Assembly: GCA_011763485.2 (NCBI GenBank) | Contig: JAANSK020033355.1 | Coordinates: 1-28,753, forward strand | Origin: Isoetes engelmannii | Taxonomy: Eukaryota; Streptophyta; Lycopodiopsida; Isoetales; Isoetaceae | Direction: 5' to 3' | Length of the DNA stretch: 28,753 nt | Shown: in pieces, positions 10,216 through 21,905 of the stretch | Position numbering within the stretch: the stretch's first letter is position 1 | How the letters are laid out: the number at the start of each line of letters is the position of its first letter | Position numbers and translations under genes: made by a program | The notes under the pieces: generated by a model | What the model saw: the letters and a program-made list of their open reading frames with translations, nothing else | What the model was told of the DNA's origin: nothing | Databases searched by the model: none

Positions 10216-13200
10216 TAAATGTACATACCAAAATCCCTAAAATTACTATAAAACCAAGAATACAGTCTAACACTCTCGAATGGTGGTAGAATGTTTTTTC
10301 TCGAAGAACATATGTGTGTTTCTGCTTCTGGTCGATTGTGTATGTCCCGCACACGCATGCCAGGGAAGTAATGCAATAGCCATGCTCCACATCTTGAATT
10401 GATATCTACACCAAGAATTGGACCACTAACAACTGGGGAAATTTTGAAAGAGTGCAAATATTGGTTTATAAAATTGAGGTCATCATCACATAGTCAATAC
10501 AACCTTCATCCTTGTAACATAATGGACGTGTGTAAGTGGATTCAGACGTCATGATATATTTGCCTAGAAAAAGTGGTATATCTGGTCATCCGTTATTAGT
10601 CAGGTGATATATCCTGCCAAAAAAGAAGTATATTCAGCCAAAAACCAGGCCCAAAACTGCGAGGCAAGATCTAAAATTTTTGGCCGAAACGATCTTCTTC
10701 CTTCGTGTGCCATTTGATCTGCTTCAAAAGGCATTTCAATCAGTTTCCTTGCGTCTTTAACACTGGATTGAAAAAGAGAGGAAGAGATTTGAGCTCAGAT
10801 AGAGCCGGATCGATCAAAAAATGGCCAAGCCAGTTGGTTTTGGGCTTGAAAATGCACAGTATACAATGGCCGATTGCGGATGGCCAGATATACCATAATC
10901 TTGAACTCCATTTATTGTGGATCTAATGTAACTCGCCATTCATCGATTCTATAAGAAATATCAATAATAGATCACCACTGAAATATCAAAAAACACAATA
11001 GGTATTAGAAATTATTAGAATGTTAAGTAGAAATATAGTTAACTCACACACCATTATCAAAGAGACAATTCAGTTCACATCAAAAGCTGTATTTTTAATC
11101 CAAAATCTAATACAACAATTTCAGTTCAGTCATGAGTTCACAACATACAAAAACATATAAATCACATCACAAGCTCTTTGACTATTGTTTCATTATCTGC
11201 AGCACAGTGTCCCTCGAATTCTTTCCTGGTCATCTGTGGCATTACAAAAGCTTTATTAACATTCAGAAGAACCAAACTATGGGAGATCCAAAGGCATCAA
11301 CATTCAGGGCATTGTAAGCGCATCCATTCCTTAACATCTCAACTGACCAGAACTCAGGTCTTGAAGAATAAATACAACCCCCCACCCCCCTCCATTTTTT
11401 TTTGCTTTTTTTTGGTCAGGAGAGTGAGATATGTTTTCCGTTAATTATAGAAAGAAAAGTACTTATAGGGTAAGAACATGATTCTAGAAGGAAGCACGGT
11501 GCAAGTCCCATGAAAACTTACAATATCTAAGGAGATATGTCTTAATATAAAAACCATAGAAATGACAATATTTATAATATCAAGGCAAAACTAATGCCGG
11601 TCGGGAAGCTGGCATTGCATAACAGATAACCCACATACTGGATCCTTGGCTGGCTCCCATTAATACCACATGGAAAAAATTAGTGGCTAAACTTAGCTAA
11701 ATGGCAAAATTTTGGCCTTGTTGGGAAAAGGATTAAACTATGGCCCTATTGGGACAAAAAAAGAAAAAGAAAATGTTAGCCAAGTCTATTTCATGCCCTA
11801 CCTCTATTTCGTCCGGCTTTAGCAAATTGCAAGAAAGTATAAGTGGCAAAAATTAGGAAGCTTCGCCCAATTTCAGAAGCTTTCATGTCAAATTTTGGCA
11901 TAATTTAGCCAGAATTATTCTATAACCTTTATATGTATCATGCTCGGTTAACATTTAGGTCTTGAATTAGAGCAAAATAGCCAAACCATAGAAGTTTTTT
12001 TTTTTTTAAGAAAGTTTAGCCAAACATAAGAAAGTACAGGTGGCAAAATCTGGAAAGTTTAGTTAAATGTTCGATCACTTTGGCATACTTTAGCCAAGTC
12101 TATTTCACCACTTTGGATATAAAAGTTCCTTAATTTTTCTTCTGATACCAAAATAAAATAAAACATGACAATACACGCAAAAATTTGCAGTAACTCATAC
12201 TGTAGTAAAATCTAGCTATAGCGGCTCTTCTTCGCCCCCAAAATGTGATTGTATAAAACAAGGAAAACATTAGCTAAGAGTCTTAAAAAAGGAACAGAAA
12301 ATAATAATATCTTACCAAGATTATAAGAAAACCCTCTAAAATCGCCACAAATGATCTTACACGTCCAACAAAAGAAAAATGTTTGTGTTCATGAAGAAAC
12401 CATAAAGTTGGTATTAAATACTAAATAAAATAGCTAAGTAAATTAACATATGTTCAAAAGATTACCAAGAAGGCCAAAACTAGAGTGAAGATCGTCACCT
12501 TGTCTTAGGAACAACAAAAAACATGGGTGCTAAAGCCTGAATACCAAAATAAGATAAAACACAATAATACATACAAGATGTTGCAGATGTTACTCAAAAT
12601 GTAGCTAAATCTAGTTATAGCAGTTCTTCTTCGCCTCAGAAACGTGTCAGCGTCTCCACAACGTCGTAGTCACGGGCAGAGAAGAATGTCATGTGAAGAG
12701 AAGAAAGAAAAAGTGAGGCAAACGGGAGAAATCAGTTGTCCGACATGTCACAAAAACATCGCCAACTGCGCATTCACGTTACGAGAAGGCCCCCACAACT
12801 TAAATTTGGGGGGCTTCTTGTATACATAAATGTAAGGTGATCCAAATCTTGGTCACGAAGCCAATCACATGGCATACTTTCTTTCATTGAATGTTGCCTA
12901 CAATTTTTTTTGTCGACTACGGGTCGTGTTCTTTTCCTTTCTTACATTCCATGATTTTACTCTGAATTCTGACCTCCAGAATCTAGACCAGCTTATATTC
13001 ATGTTTCAAGAAACACCCCAACACAGTTGAAAATTTCGTAATTTTTAAAAGTGTAGAATTATACAGTTGGCACCACTAAAAAATATTTGAGGTATTCTTA
13101 GACATCTGCACGCATATAATTGAGTCAGTTGTTTTTGCTAGTCGATCTTTTCGTCGTTCAAGAAATCCAAAGAGCAATATGTGGAGGAGCTTAAGAAAAA

Positions 13201-13379
13201 AAAGAAAAAAGGGAAAGTGCAGCGGCCATGTGAAGAGAAAGATGGATCTAGTTATGATCCACTCTAAATAAGTGAAACATCTAGCTTTGCTTCCAATTTG
13301 TAGCTTAGAAAATAGATATCACAAAGGTAAACGTTCCAACCATGTATACAAAATAGAAATAGGGTCGGCTTTTTTACTT
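10216..13379. other. Long AT-rich intergenic region, no gene seen
   Basis: No frame here shows a recognisable domain or plausible exon chain. The interval 11690-12140 contains degenerate repeated phrases: TTAGCCAAGTCTATTTCA-like text at about 11776 and 12092, and AAGAAAGTA...GTGGCAAAA at about 11831 and 12025. These suggest an old repetitive element. A hairpin with AGAAGGCCCCC / GGGGGGCTTCT arms is at about 12785-12815. Nothing identifies a promoter or RNA gene. Confidence 0.4.
12145..12636 (+). repeat. Pair of ~95-bp direct repeats about 300 bp apart
   Basis: Positions 12145-12236 and 12541-12636 share ATACCAAAATAA, AATCTAG, TATAGC and TTCTTCGCC in the same order, at roughly 80% identity. 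The sequence between them is AT-rich and non-coding. They could be the remains of a duplicated segment or of an old element; no further evidence is visible. Confidence 0.6.
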
Positions 13380-13385
13380 TTGTAG

Positions 13386-13510
13386 CGACACGTGGCATAG
13401 CCCAATGAATCGGAATGGAAGTCGGGCTGAGGTATTCCGCCTGACCGGCTACGCTGGTTAGGGTTCTTGGGTTTTGTTTTTAGGTTAAGGTAGTCGCAGG
13501 TTAGGGTTCT
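13386..13510 (+). promoter_or_regulatory. Promoter-like cluster: G-box/ABRE and two telo-box motifs
   Basis: ACACGTGGCA at 13388-13397 contains the plant G-box/ABRE core ACGTGGC. TTAGGGTT, the complement of the plant telo-box core, occurs at 13458-13465 and 13501-13508. Telo-boxes are known near transcription starts of plant genes for translation and growth. The only + strand gene downstream is RPC5 at 16427, 2.9 kb away, so this would require a long 5' intron. The motifs are seen; the promoter role is inference. Confidence 0.35.
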
Positions 13511-13522
13511 TGTGGTTTGCTC

Positions 13523-13670
13523 TTCACGCAGCGATCTTCACGTCGCCAGTTCTTCACAGTTCTTCAGCAAATTTTCACCAGTTCTTCAGCAAATCTTTAT
13601 GCCGCCAGTTCTTCACAGTTCTTCACGCTGCCAGTTTTTCACAGTTCTTCAGCAAATCTTCACAGTTGCC
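13523..13670 (+). repeat. Minisatellite built on CAGTTCTTCA
   Basis: The phrases CGCCAGTTCTTCACAGTTCT and CAGTTCTTCAGCAAAT repeat several times with variation over about 150 bp. Open frames through it are Ser/Phe/Gln-rich only because of the repeat and are not taken as a gene. Confidence 0.75.
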
Positions 13671-14175
13671 TTCGCCAGATCAATCAAAACAAGCGACCTT
13701 CATGTTGCCAGTTCTTTACGCAACGCAGGTGCTCTGCTCGCCATATCATAACATTTTTGAAGCTGCTAGGCAAGTTCTTCCTTTGTTTTTGTCCCAAGGC
13801 CCTTGTTCGCATGCATTTCTAGTTGACAGGTATTTGTTCTTCGCAAGTAGCAGATTGCGGCAGGTTTCTTCGCCGGATCTGTTATAGGGATGAAAAATCT
13901 TTGCAAGAAGTGGTAAAACCTTGCTGGATCTTGCAAAAATGCTGTAAATCTGTGGATCTGCAAAAATCCCAAAAATCCCTCCCCTATTTCTATTTTGTAG
14001 GGGAATGAAGGTTGGGATCTCCATTCCCCTATATATCAAAGTAACCATCTAAGCAATGGGGGATTAGACATTTCTTGTTATCTGAAGTATGAATTGGATT
14101 GAATTAACTTTAATTGTCGACGAAAACCAGAAGGTCTATGGGACCATATACAAGAAAGAGCACAACAAAGAACAT
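13671..14175. other. Gene-free stretch with a short hairpin
   Basis: No convincing gene. TAGGGGAATG (13997-14006) and CATTCCCCTA (14022-14031) form a 10-bp inverted repeat with a 15-base loop. Its function is unknown. Confidence 0.4.
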
Positions 14176-14297
14176 TATTGCATAGCTTCAAGGTTTTTGG
14201 GTTGCCATTCTGGGGTGAACCGATGGGGTCCCGCGACCCGCTTTAGTCGGGAGCGGGTCACCGGTCATGTCAGAATGGCAGATCAAAATTCTTGAAG
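14176..14297. repeat. GC-rich imperfect palindrome, dispersed repeat copy 2
   Basis: The ends TAGCTTCAAGG...TTGCCATTCTG and CAGAATGGCA...CTTGAAGCTA are inverted copies, and the centre GTCCCGCGACCCGCTTTAGT is GC-rich. Read on the minus strand, the core (GACCCGCTCCCGACT) matches the repeats at 1087-1165 and 21861-21905. About 120 bp with inverted ends suggests a small MITE, but no target duplication was found. Confidence 0.5.
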
Positions 14298-14343
14298 CTA
14301 CAACATGGTATTTGGAGAGCCGATTTTTGCTTCAGCTCCAGCA

Positions 14344-14368
14344 ATGGCGATGGCGATGGCGATGGCTC
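14344..14368 (+). repeat. Hexanucleotide microsatellite (TGGCGA)n
   Basis: About four copies of TGGCGA in a row. Confidence 0.85.
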
Positions 14369-14399
14369 CCTTTTGTTATTGCAGTAGCTTCTAGGTTTA

Positions 14400-15160
14400 A
14401 ACAAGGTGCACCCGACAGGTTTAGACGAGTTTTTTTTGCAAAGTTTCAAGGATCCGACAGGTTTAGATAAGTTTCTTTGCACGGATTTATTGTCTTCTTA
14501 GCTTATTAAGCTTCAGCTATTTCTTTGTAAGGATTCAAGAATCCTCTTTTTTTTTTTTTTTTTTTTTTTACGCGGATTCAAGCGTCTCACTTCAATTGGA
14601 AAAGAGGCCCTTGAAAGGATCAAGTATTCCTCTGGCATAGCCAGTTCTTTCAAATAAATCACCGGAGTTATGCGTTCTTAGCTTAAGCTTCAGCCCTGCC
14701 ATTTCTTTTCCGCTCTTGAATGGCTGTTTTTTTTCAAGAATCCTCTTTATCATCTCAGCCTTTATCCATCCTGCCATACTTTTCTCGCTTTTCTTCTGTG
14801 CTTTTGTTTGCTCTGCTTCTGTGCTTTCGTTTGTTCAGCTTCAACTCCAAGTGAGGGAAGACTTTCGGTTTACAAAATCCCCCTCCCCCCTCCCCTCCCT
14901 TTCCGAAAAACAGAATCGGAAAAAAGAAATGAAGAAAAAACAGGGAAAAACACAGGAAAATTGTTCAAAACATGGAAAGTTATTGCCAGAAAAAGACTTT
15001 TTTGTTTTTTTTTTTTTGGGGGGGGGGGGGGGGGTAAAGCGAACACTACCCGAGGTGAGGTCCCTAGGACTCAAGATCCTCTGATTTGCGAGGTTTTATT
15101 GGATTAGCCTAAACACTCTGTGCGCAGATTCAAGATCCTCTATTTTTTTGGTAACTGGTT
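14400..15160. repeat. Low-complexity zone of degenerate short repeats
   Basis: Related phrases recur: CCGACAGGTTTAGA (14412 and 14455), TTCTTAGCTTA...AGCTTCAGC (about 14494 and 14677), and variants of TTCAAGAATCCTCT (about 14533, 14728, 15068, 15128). It includes a T24 run (14547-14570), a C/T-rich run (about 14880-14900) and the T13G17 tract. Open frames here are compositional and not supported as genes. Confidence 0.55.
15005..15034 (+). repeat. T13G17 homopolymer junction
   Basis: Thirteen T (15005-15017) are followed directly by seventeen G (15018-15034). The G run could form a quadruplex. It is also a place where assembly or polymerase error is likely. Confidence 0.85.
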
Positions 15161-16326
15161 AAACCTGTAACTACAGAATAATCAACCCAATTACCATTCT
15201 GCAATGGAATTGTCTGCCATGTGGCAACATGAATTTAACCCAATGTCAAAATCGGCAACCCAAATACCATATTGTCTAGGATTAAGCAGTACGAGGATTA
15301 GATATTTCGTGTCAATTTTTTTAAACTAGAAAGTCAAGCTCCAAGACAAAATCAATGTAACAGAGAAAGAGATTTCAAGTGATTTAGAACCAAAAGAATT
15401 TCTTCAATTATGCAGAGCCTTCAACAAAAGACCATGTCCAAGCCTTTGCACGAGTATGATCTAGGCTTATGTGCAAAAATTAGTCCACATCACCATATCT
15501 CTTCCATTATTTATATAAGCCAGTCTTTATTCTGGAAGCTGGTTCAACCCAACTAGACTTTAGATTTGCCACGACGCCTAGAGTTCTATTCGTTTGACGA
15601 ATATTTGATAGGGATAGCGTTTTTTTGGTATAAGTAGGTGGAGCATAAATGGCACATATATGCACAGATGGCATATAATCTGCCATTGTTTTGTGTCATT
15701 TATCCTTCGCCTTTTATGTTCTATTTATATATGTTTTTGTACTAGTGTGATAGGGCTATTGTAATCCATTCAACGAGTTTGAAGAAGCTTTGTTATTGCA
15801 ATGTGGTGCAACTTCCCAATAAAGATCATTCATTCTTATTCTATTATAAAGGAAGGGATACTAGGACCATGTATCCTAATCCAAGGGATATTAGGATCAC
15901 GTGTCCTAATCCATTAAAAAGGCTATACCATAGTCATATTCGATTTGTGTGTTTACTCTAGGTGGAACTTAGACTAATTTCTCATTTTTCCCATATTCAT
16001 GGATCTATCTTCTTATTATAGTTGCACACCAAACCTACCTCTTGCCAATCCCACAGGTAACGTAGGATATGTGTCAGGCTATAGTCAATACTTCTTAGGC
16101 ATTGCAAAAGTTGTATGTATGGACTAGAAATCGCACATGCTAAAGGGATCTCAAAGAAAACCAAGTGTGCAATCGTATATCTTTCACACCAGGTATTTCT
16201 TGCATTGCTAAATTGGATGTTAATAGTGGTTCAACCCCACAAATTTCGACCAGATAAGTGAGTCGACGGCAAGAACTGTCTTGGAAAAATTGATTAATTT
16301 AGGAAACGAAAAAGACGTAATTAATA
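15161..16326. other. AT-rich region upstream of RPC5, no gene seen
   Basis: No domain or exon chain is recognisable. A short direct repeat of the type GGGATA-TAGGA-CA-GTATCCTAATCC occurs near 15855-15912. Any 5' untranslated part of RPC5 that lies here could not be delimited. Confidence 0.4.
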
Positions 16327-16410
16327 CGTGTATGGCATAGTGGATACGGCTCTTTCTTCTAGGAGTCAGGTGTAGAGTTCGAAACCCTCCACCATATACA
16401 AGCTTTTTTT
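16327..16410 (+). ncRNA. tRNA-like element (A box, B box, T7 terminator), SINE head or decayed tRNA
   Basis: TGGCATAGTGG (16333-16343) fits the Pol III A box, and GAGTTCGAAACCC (16375-16387) fits the B box, at tRNA-like spacing. CTTCTAG in the middle resembles an Arg(TCT) anticodon loop, and seven T (16404-16410) could terminate Pol III. GTGTATGG and CCATATAC near the ends can pair, but a standard acceptor stem in register with the A box does not form and the T stem has mismatches. A tRNA-derived SINE head or a decayed tRNA gene is therefore more likely than a working tRNA. It ends 16 bases before the RPC5 ATG. Confidence 0.5.
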
Positions 16411-16426
16411 CCATTTGCTGTTCGTG

Positions 16427-19400
16427 ATGATGTTAGAACATGCAGATGCTGATTTTTCGAATTCCGGCAACAACGATGCAAGATCCAACGTTTTGCCTCT
16501 AGCAAAGCGACCTGCCGAAGAAAACTTGTCTGATCAATTTGGCATTTACAGCAAGAAAGGTACAATTGCAGCTCCGGATGAAGGTCCGTCTTTTTGTCAC
16601 TTAAAAAGTGGAAATAATGAAGAAACAGAAGCCGAAGATAGAGTAGTAAGAGAGATCGATGTTTACCTCTGTCCTCCAGTGGACCAAGATACCAAGGTAT
16701 TTTCTTATTTTGCTAAATGAAAACCCTTTTTCCAAAATTGAACAGATGAACAGGTTACATCATGGAGTTGCGTTAAATTCTAGCATCAACTGTCACTGGA
16801 CATATGCATTGTAAAGAGAGCTTGGATTTGATGGACAATTTACTCCAATTTTATGCCTCAGTCTTTAGTTATTCGTTAAATATATAAACTTATTTATTGC
16901 ATATAAGAAATTTGATAGTTAGGTAGTGCCCTTGTTACAACGTGTAACTTTGTGAGTGATGAGAAACACATGTAGCATTTGATAGTTAGATAGTGAAACT
17001 TGTTAGATCATGTATCGTTGTAATATATGTTTTGCCTAGCAGATAAACAAAGCCAAGCTTCTGTTATTGATCTGGTGTGTTTGTTTTTCAGCTTTATCTG
17101 TTACAATATCCACTACGGCCAAGTTGGCGGCCTTATGACCTAGATGATAGACGCTTAAGGGTATGCTTGAATTAACACTTTGAGATTATGTTGCTGTGGT
17201 ATGTTTCCTGTTTTTCATGACATTTATGTTAATATTGCATTTCTAAAGGAATGTAATTTAATAGTGATGCACTACATAGGCTGAGGTTCGCATGCACATA
17301 ATCTGTTCAAATTTTCTGGACAAGAACTATTTGATGATCCTCCATCCTTGTGTTGTTTTTCAAGAAACACGTCTTTGTGCAATGAGAATTGTAAGAATCA
17401 GATATTGTGGTAACAGGTACGGGTGAAACCTAAACACATGAAATTGGAGGTTGACCTTGACATAGATAAGGAAAGCAAAAATTACGATTGTGATTCAGAT
17501 TACCCTGAATCTTTTACACAGGTACCTGTTGAAATTTATGTTTGATTAATGTTTGGACTTAAAAAGAAATTTCTTGCCAAAACATCAGTTATCAGTGTGT
17601 TGTAAGAAGATAAAATCTTGAGGCTGACAATATCTGCCTATAACTAATGCAGTGTGAAAGTGTAAGGCCATAACGTATGTTTATATTAGTTACCTACTCT
17701 CCAAAACTTGACATTTCTGGAGTACATCACACCTTTTTTCTCAAGTGGTCTGTCTCAGAGCTGATCCACGCGAAAACAAATTATCACCCCCCAAATCCTT
17801 TATTTTTCTCTTTTTGTCAATGTCACATATATATATTATCAACTGTGTACGCAACTGCACTAATGACATAATATTTTCCTATAGGATAGGATTATTGTAC
17901 TTCAATTTAGATTATAAGCTTTTCATAGCTTTTCATAAATTGCTATTGAAAACTCAGTACCTAGAGCACATCAAATCCATGTGTGCTTTATTTCAGTATT
18001 CATTCGAGACCTTAACTAGTTAGGGGGAAGACTTTTCAAAATAGATAAAAAGTGCTCATGACAAGGCATTGAGCTTGGACCATTCTGATTCCAACAGTGA
18101 TGAACAGATAAGACTGAGCATGATGTGGGGTGCATTGCACATATAATTTATTCATCTCTTTTACTCACATAATTGTCCTGTTGTAGAGTCAATACACCAT
18201 GATATTTGCAGCTTAAATGATCTTTAAGTTGGCTTGCTTTATCAGACTCTGGCATCATCCAGCATGCATCTCTCAACAAGTTATGCAGTTGGAATATTGC
18301 AGAACGATAAGGTAAGCCATCATCTATCACCTCTTGTTTCACAGAAAAGCGCTCCAAATAACAGCGTGCAGCGAGAGATGAATCAAATTGATGGCAGGCA
18401 AGCAAATGAACGACTTTCCATGCTTCAAAACCTGGCATTTTTTAACTAAGCTTTAATGGATAAAAAGAGAACCTTCCTACAAAGATGAAAAGGGATCTTA
18501 ATCTCATTAATATTTTGTAAACTTTTGTATATATTTACTGATGTTTAGTTCAAATGGACGCTTTTATGCAGTTATATATGAATCCCCTACATGCAATTGT
18601 ACAGTTACGTCCGGTGATGAAACACATGAATCTTGAGCCAGACAAGCAAATGCATGCAGTGGGTGGAGACTATGAAATTCCCGATGCTACAGATAATGGA
18701 GATGAAGTCAAGAAAGGGAAGGACAAACTAGTTCCTTTAACGGTATTCATGGCCTCTATTATCATTGTGCTTTTAGTGGATGATCTTATGTTAAACTCTT
18801 CACTTTACTATGACTTTCAGTCTTCAATCCTGAGACTGTTTGTTGTTCCATTCCTGATATAAGTCGCACTAGATTTCGACATAGAAATGTGGTAAACGAT
18901 TTGCAAAGACATTATGCTTTCATCAGACAGTACAGAGCTTTAGCAGTGAATGATGTCTCTCTTTGAAATTTCAGTGTGATGATGTCGCTCTTTGATTTTT
19001 CAGTTTTTCTGATGTGAGATATCTCTTCTTTCTGCAAAAGGTGGCAATCAAGAAGAGGGAAACAGAATGGCAAGAGAAAACAAGACTGCAATCTTATGCA
19101 CATATCAAGAAGCAAGAAGAGTCCGAGGTCTGTATAACTGGCCTCCTTCCTGTATAGAAGATGATTGTGAAGGAAGTTTTGCAGTTAATTTCGCCTTTCT
19201 GCAGTCTTGGATAAATTTTGAGCCTTATGGAATCGGAAGTCCAATATCCAGTGCCATAAGGCTGAAGATGGTATCTCCGCCAAATGTTCAACTTTTTTTT
19301 GGATTAGATCGGTAAGCATGTTCAAGTATTGTGATTGTTATTAGTGCCTCATTAGTTCGCTGGGACAGGCTTGATCCATCCCTTTGCACTACAGGAATGG

Positions 19401-21766
19401 ATATTTGTCTACATTTTTACCTGCTCGACGCAATCTGAACTTTTCACTTTCAAAAAGGTATTCATCTTACCTCAAATACTTATCCGGATAATCAAAGAAG
19501 AATACATATATTTATATAAAATGATAAAAACTGCCAATCTAACCCCATGATGTCAGTTCTGTTAAACTGCTGCAACATCATTTTCCATTAGAACTGCCAA
19601 TCTAACCCCATGATGTCAGTTCTATTAAACTGCTGCAACATCATTTTCCAAAATGGCCACTCTATTTTTTGTGAAGATCTGCAACTGATGTGAAATGAAG
19701 ATGCATACGATCAAATGTATACTAAAGCATTAAAACAGTATCAAGTAAAACTTGTTACAGAACATAACTTGCTCCAGCTTTGACAAATTTGAAGCCATCT
19801 GAAAGGCTCCCTTATCAAGAAGACAGGTGACCAACGGTGTGAAGCTGATGATTACCGACTTTAAGTGTTCATTTTGCCTTCTTGGAAGTCTCTTCTTTCA
19901 TCCCATCCTTCCTGCCCCTGTTGTAACAGCAAATCCCACCTCCTCCCTAAAATTTGGGGAAAGTAAGATTATGTCAAGGTGCATAGGACTCTCTGGATCT
20001 TGCTTGAAGTTCCTATCATTTTTGATATAGCTCATAAATATATGGAGCTTGAGCTACATAACAAAAATTCATCAGTCTGCAATATACTGGGGAGTAAAGA
20101 GGCAGTGGAAACTTCACTTATGACATCACTGGAAAATAGAGCAACTCTCAGATCCAGTTACGTCTAAAATTATATAAAATGCAGGTTTTGCATAGACAGC
20201 CTCAATTTTCTAAGAGAAGACCATGCACACACTATTTTGACCAGCAATCCCCATGATTTAATTTATTCACTACACTGCATTCACAACAGAAGCTGGGGGA
20301 ATCATGCATGCACACAGTATTTTAATCAATGATTGCATAAAACCGCTCTCAACTACTTCATGCTTAATACCTTGCACTCACAACCACTTCAATGTTAAAT
20401 TGGGCAGCTCTGTTGATTTGGAGAAAAAGTTAGAATGGATTCTAACTCAGGTAAGTTTTTGAGCCTTTCCTTTGATTGCATCATAATCTTAGGAGCTGAA
20501 TATGCGGCATCTGCTTTACAGGGTCCATCTCACATCATAAAGTTTGACAAGCTTATGAAGCTGGTTCCAGCACCTTGCAGTGAACAGAATGTACTTGATG
20601 TGCTCGTCAAAAAAGCGTTGCTAGTGCAAGGCTGTTGGGCGGCAGCCAGTTTTTTGTGTTACACTGGGGAAGTTCGTGCAATTCGTGATTATCTACTGTT
20701 ATTGTTTTGGAAGAATCGGACTGTGACTCATGCACAGTTAAAGGGGTTGAAGGTTTCAAAAGAGATATTAACGAGGGTTTTGGCTCCAATCGCAACATAT
20801 AACGAACCTGGTGATGGTTGGGAATTTATTGAATCAACCGATGGGTCATTTATCAAACGCCATGCATGTATAGTGAAACAACAATCACAACAATGGTTGG
20901 GTGCAGAAGAGGACATAAAAAATGCAGCTTTTTCTCTGGAATCTAGGGGAATAGATTACCTGGTGGAAAAACCTTCTGGGCCAAGTAATAACCTACCGCC
21001 AGTCCGTCTAAATCAGCGTGAAACTCTAGCAATACGTTCTGCAGCATGCACAACACTCTCCAATGAAGTACGAGAGGCGCTACCTGGGATTCTACGTCAA
21101 ATATTCATGAAGCACTCTGTTTGCACGTAAGCCAGACACAAAATCACACTGAATTGAAATACCTAGTAATTCTATTACAGTTTGGTCTGATGGAGTTATT
21201 GCTTAATAACAATATAGCTGTATTTGGTGCATGCAGTTTACCTTTTATCATTCAGTCACTAAGAGAGTTTGCAATTGTCAAAGCACAAGATGCTTCTTCT
21301 AAAGAGGTTGCAATAGCAGTTGCTGCAGCACATGCAGCCTCTGCAGCCTTTGCAGAAGTGAAGACTATGATCAACCAAGTTGCTTCCAATATTGATGACC
21401 ATTATTTTCTGGCTTCCTTGGGCGACCCGTCAGTTGATCCTTTCAGGTACAACTTATTAAAATAAAACAACTATCTTTCTTCCTTTTCTGATTCAGTAGA
21501 ATCCCTATAATGCAGAAAAGTTGTGATTGCTCTTTTGAGAGCTAAAGGAGCAAGTACTGGTCTTAAACGCTCCGAAATCATGGAAGCCTCTAAGATTGCT
21601 TTGAAAGCTCAAGTTTCGACAGCCATATACCAAAAGGTAGTTCAATTTTAGCAAAGGTTTACTCACCTACAGGATCTCACATCATGGTGGACAGGTGATG
21701 AAGGAATTGTGCTATACTAGAGGCGCTTGTTGGGTATTAAAGGCGGGTGACGGAAGGGATATTTAG
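16427..21766 (+). CDS. RPC5: RNA polymerase III subunit RPC5 (SIN-like), 13 exons
   Basis: Exons: 16427-16696, 17092-17160, 17417-17521, 18246-18311, 18572-18742, 19041-19127, 19205-19311, 19395-19457, 20408-20450, 20522-21126, 21237-21446, 21516-21636, 21695-21766. All introns are GT-AG and the phases close into 662 residues. RPC5 pairs with RPC4 in the TFIIF-like subcomplex of Pol III in the nucleus. Family landmarks in order: REIDVYLCPP and LYLLQYPLRPSWRPYD (about 75-106), VRVKPKHMKLEVDLD (114-128), TSYAVGIL (158-165), YMNPLHAIVQLRP (172-184), then C-terminal winged-helix-like parts with LVQGCWAA, RDYLLL and, at the end, YQKVMKELCYTRGACWVLK (637-655). The length is normal for plants. The first 70 residues are not conserved, so the start is the least sure part; an upstream exon spliced to the CAG at 16444 is possible. 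The largest intron (19458-20407) holds a fresh tandem duplication. Confidence 0.93.
19529..19650 (+). repeat. 63-bp-period tandem duplication in RPC5 intron 8
   Basis: Units 19529-19587 and 19592-19650, beginning AACTGCCAATCTAACCCC, differ at one base in 59. The near identity indicates a recent duplication. It lies well away from both splice sites. Confidence 0.9.
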
Positions 21767-21860
21767 TACAATCGGCCATCTGAGGATCTGTAGACACAGA
21801 CAAATATTTCCTGATCTTCCAATGTAATGAAAAACATACCTGTTTAGCCTCCCGACTCCG

Positions 21861-21905
21861 TTGTGGCGATTCCATGATCCCGTCTCGACTAACGTGGCTC
21901 GTCCA
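21861..21905. repeat. GC-rich dispersed repeat copy 3 (partial)
   Basis: TGTGGCGATTCCATGATCCC followed by GTCTCGACTAACG resembles the cores of the repeats at 1095-1125 and, inverted, at 14245-14260. It is short, so the match is suggestive only. Confidence 0.35.

Noticed and set aside
12644-12829. Small Cys-containing protein (CPTC motif)
   Set aside because: One CxxC is not enough for a zinc-binding domain, and the frame lies in repeat-rich, gene-free DNA.
13510-13887. Overlapping open frames rich in Ser, Phe and Gln
   Set aside because: They arise from the CAGTTCTTCA minisatellite, which leaves several frames open at once; no domain or splice context supports a gene.
14716-15107. Open frames on both strands with Lys/Gly- or Pro/Phe-rich text
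   Set aside because: Created by homopolymer and low-complexity runs (C/T-rich, A-rich, T13G17).
16327-16399. A functional tRNA-Arg(TCT) gene
   Set aside because: The A and B boxes fit, but the acceptor stem does not pair in register and the T stem has mismatches, so a SINE head or decayed tRNA is the safer call.
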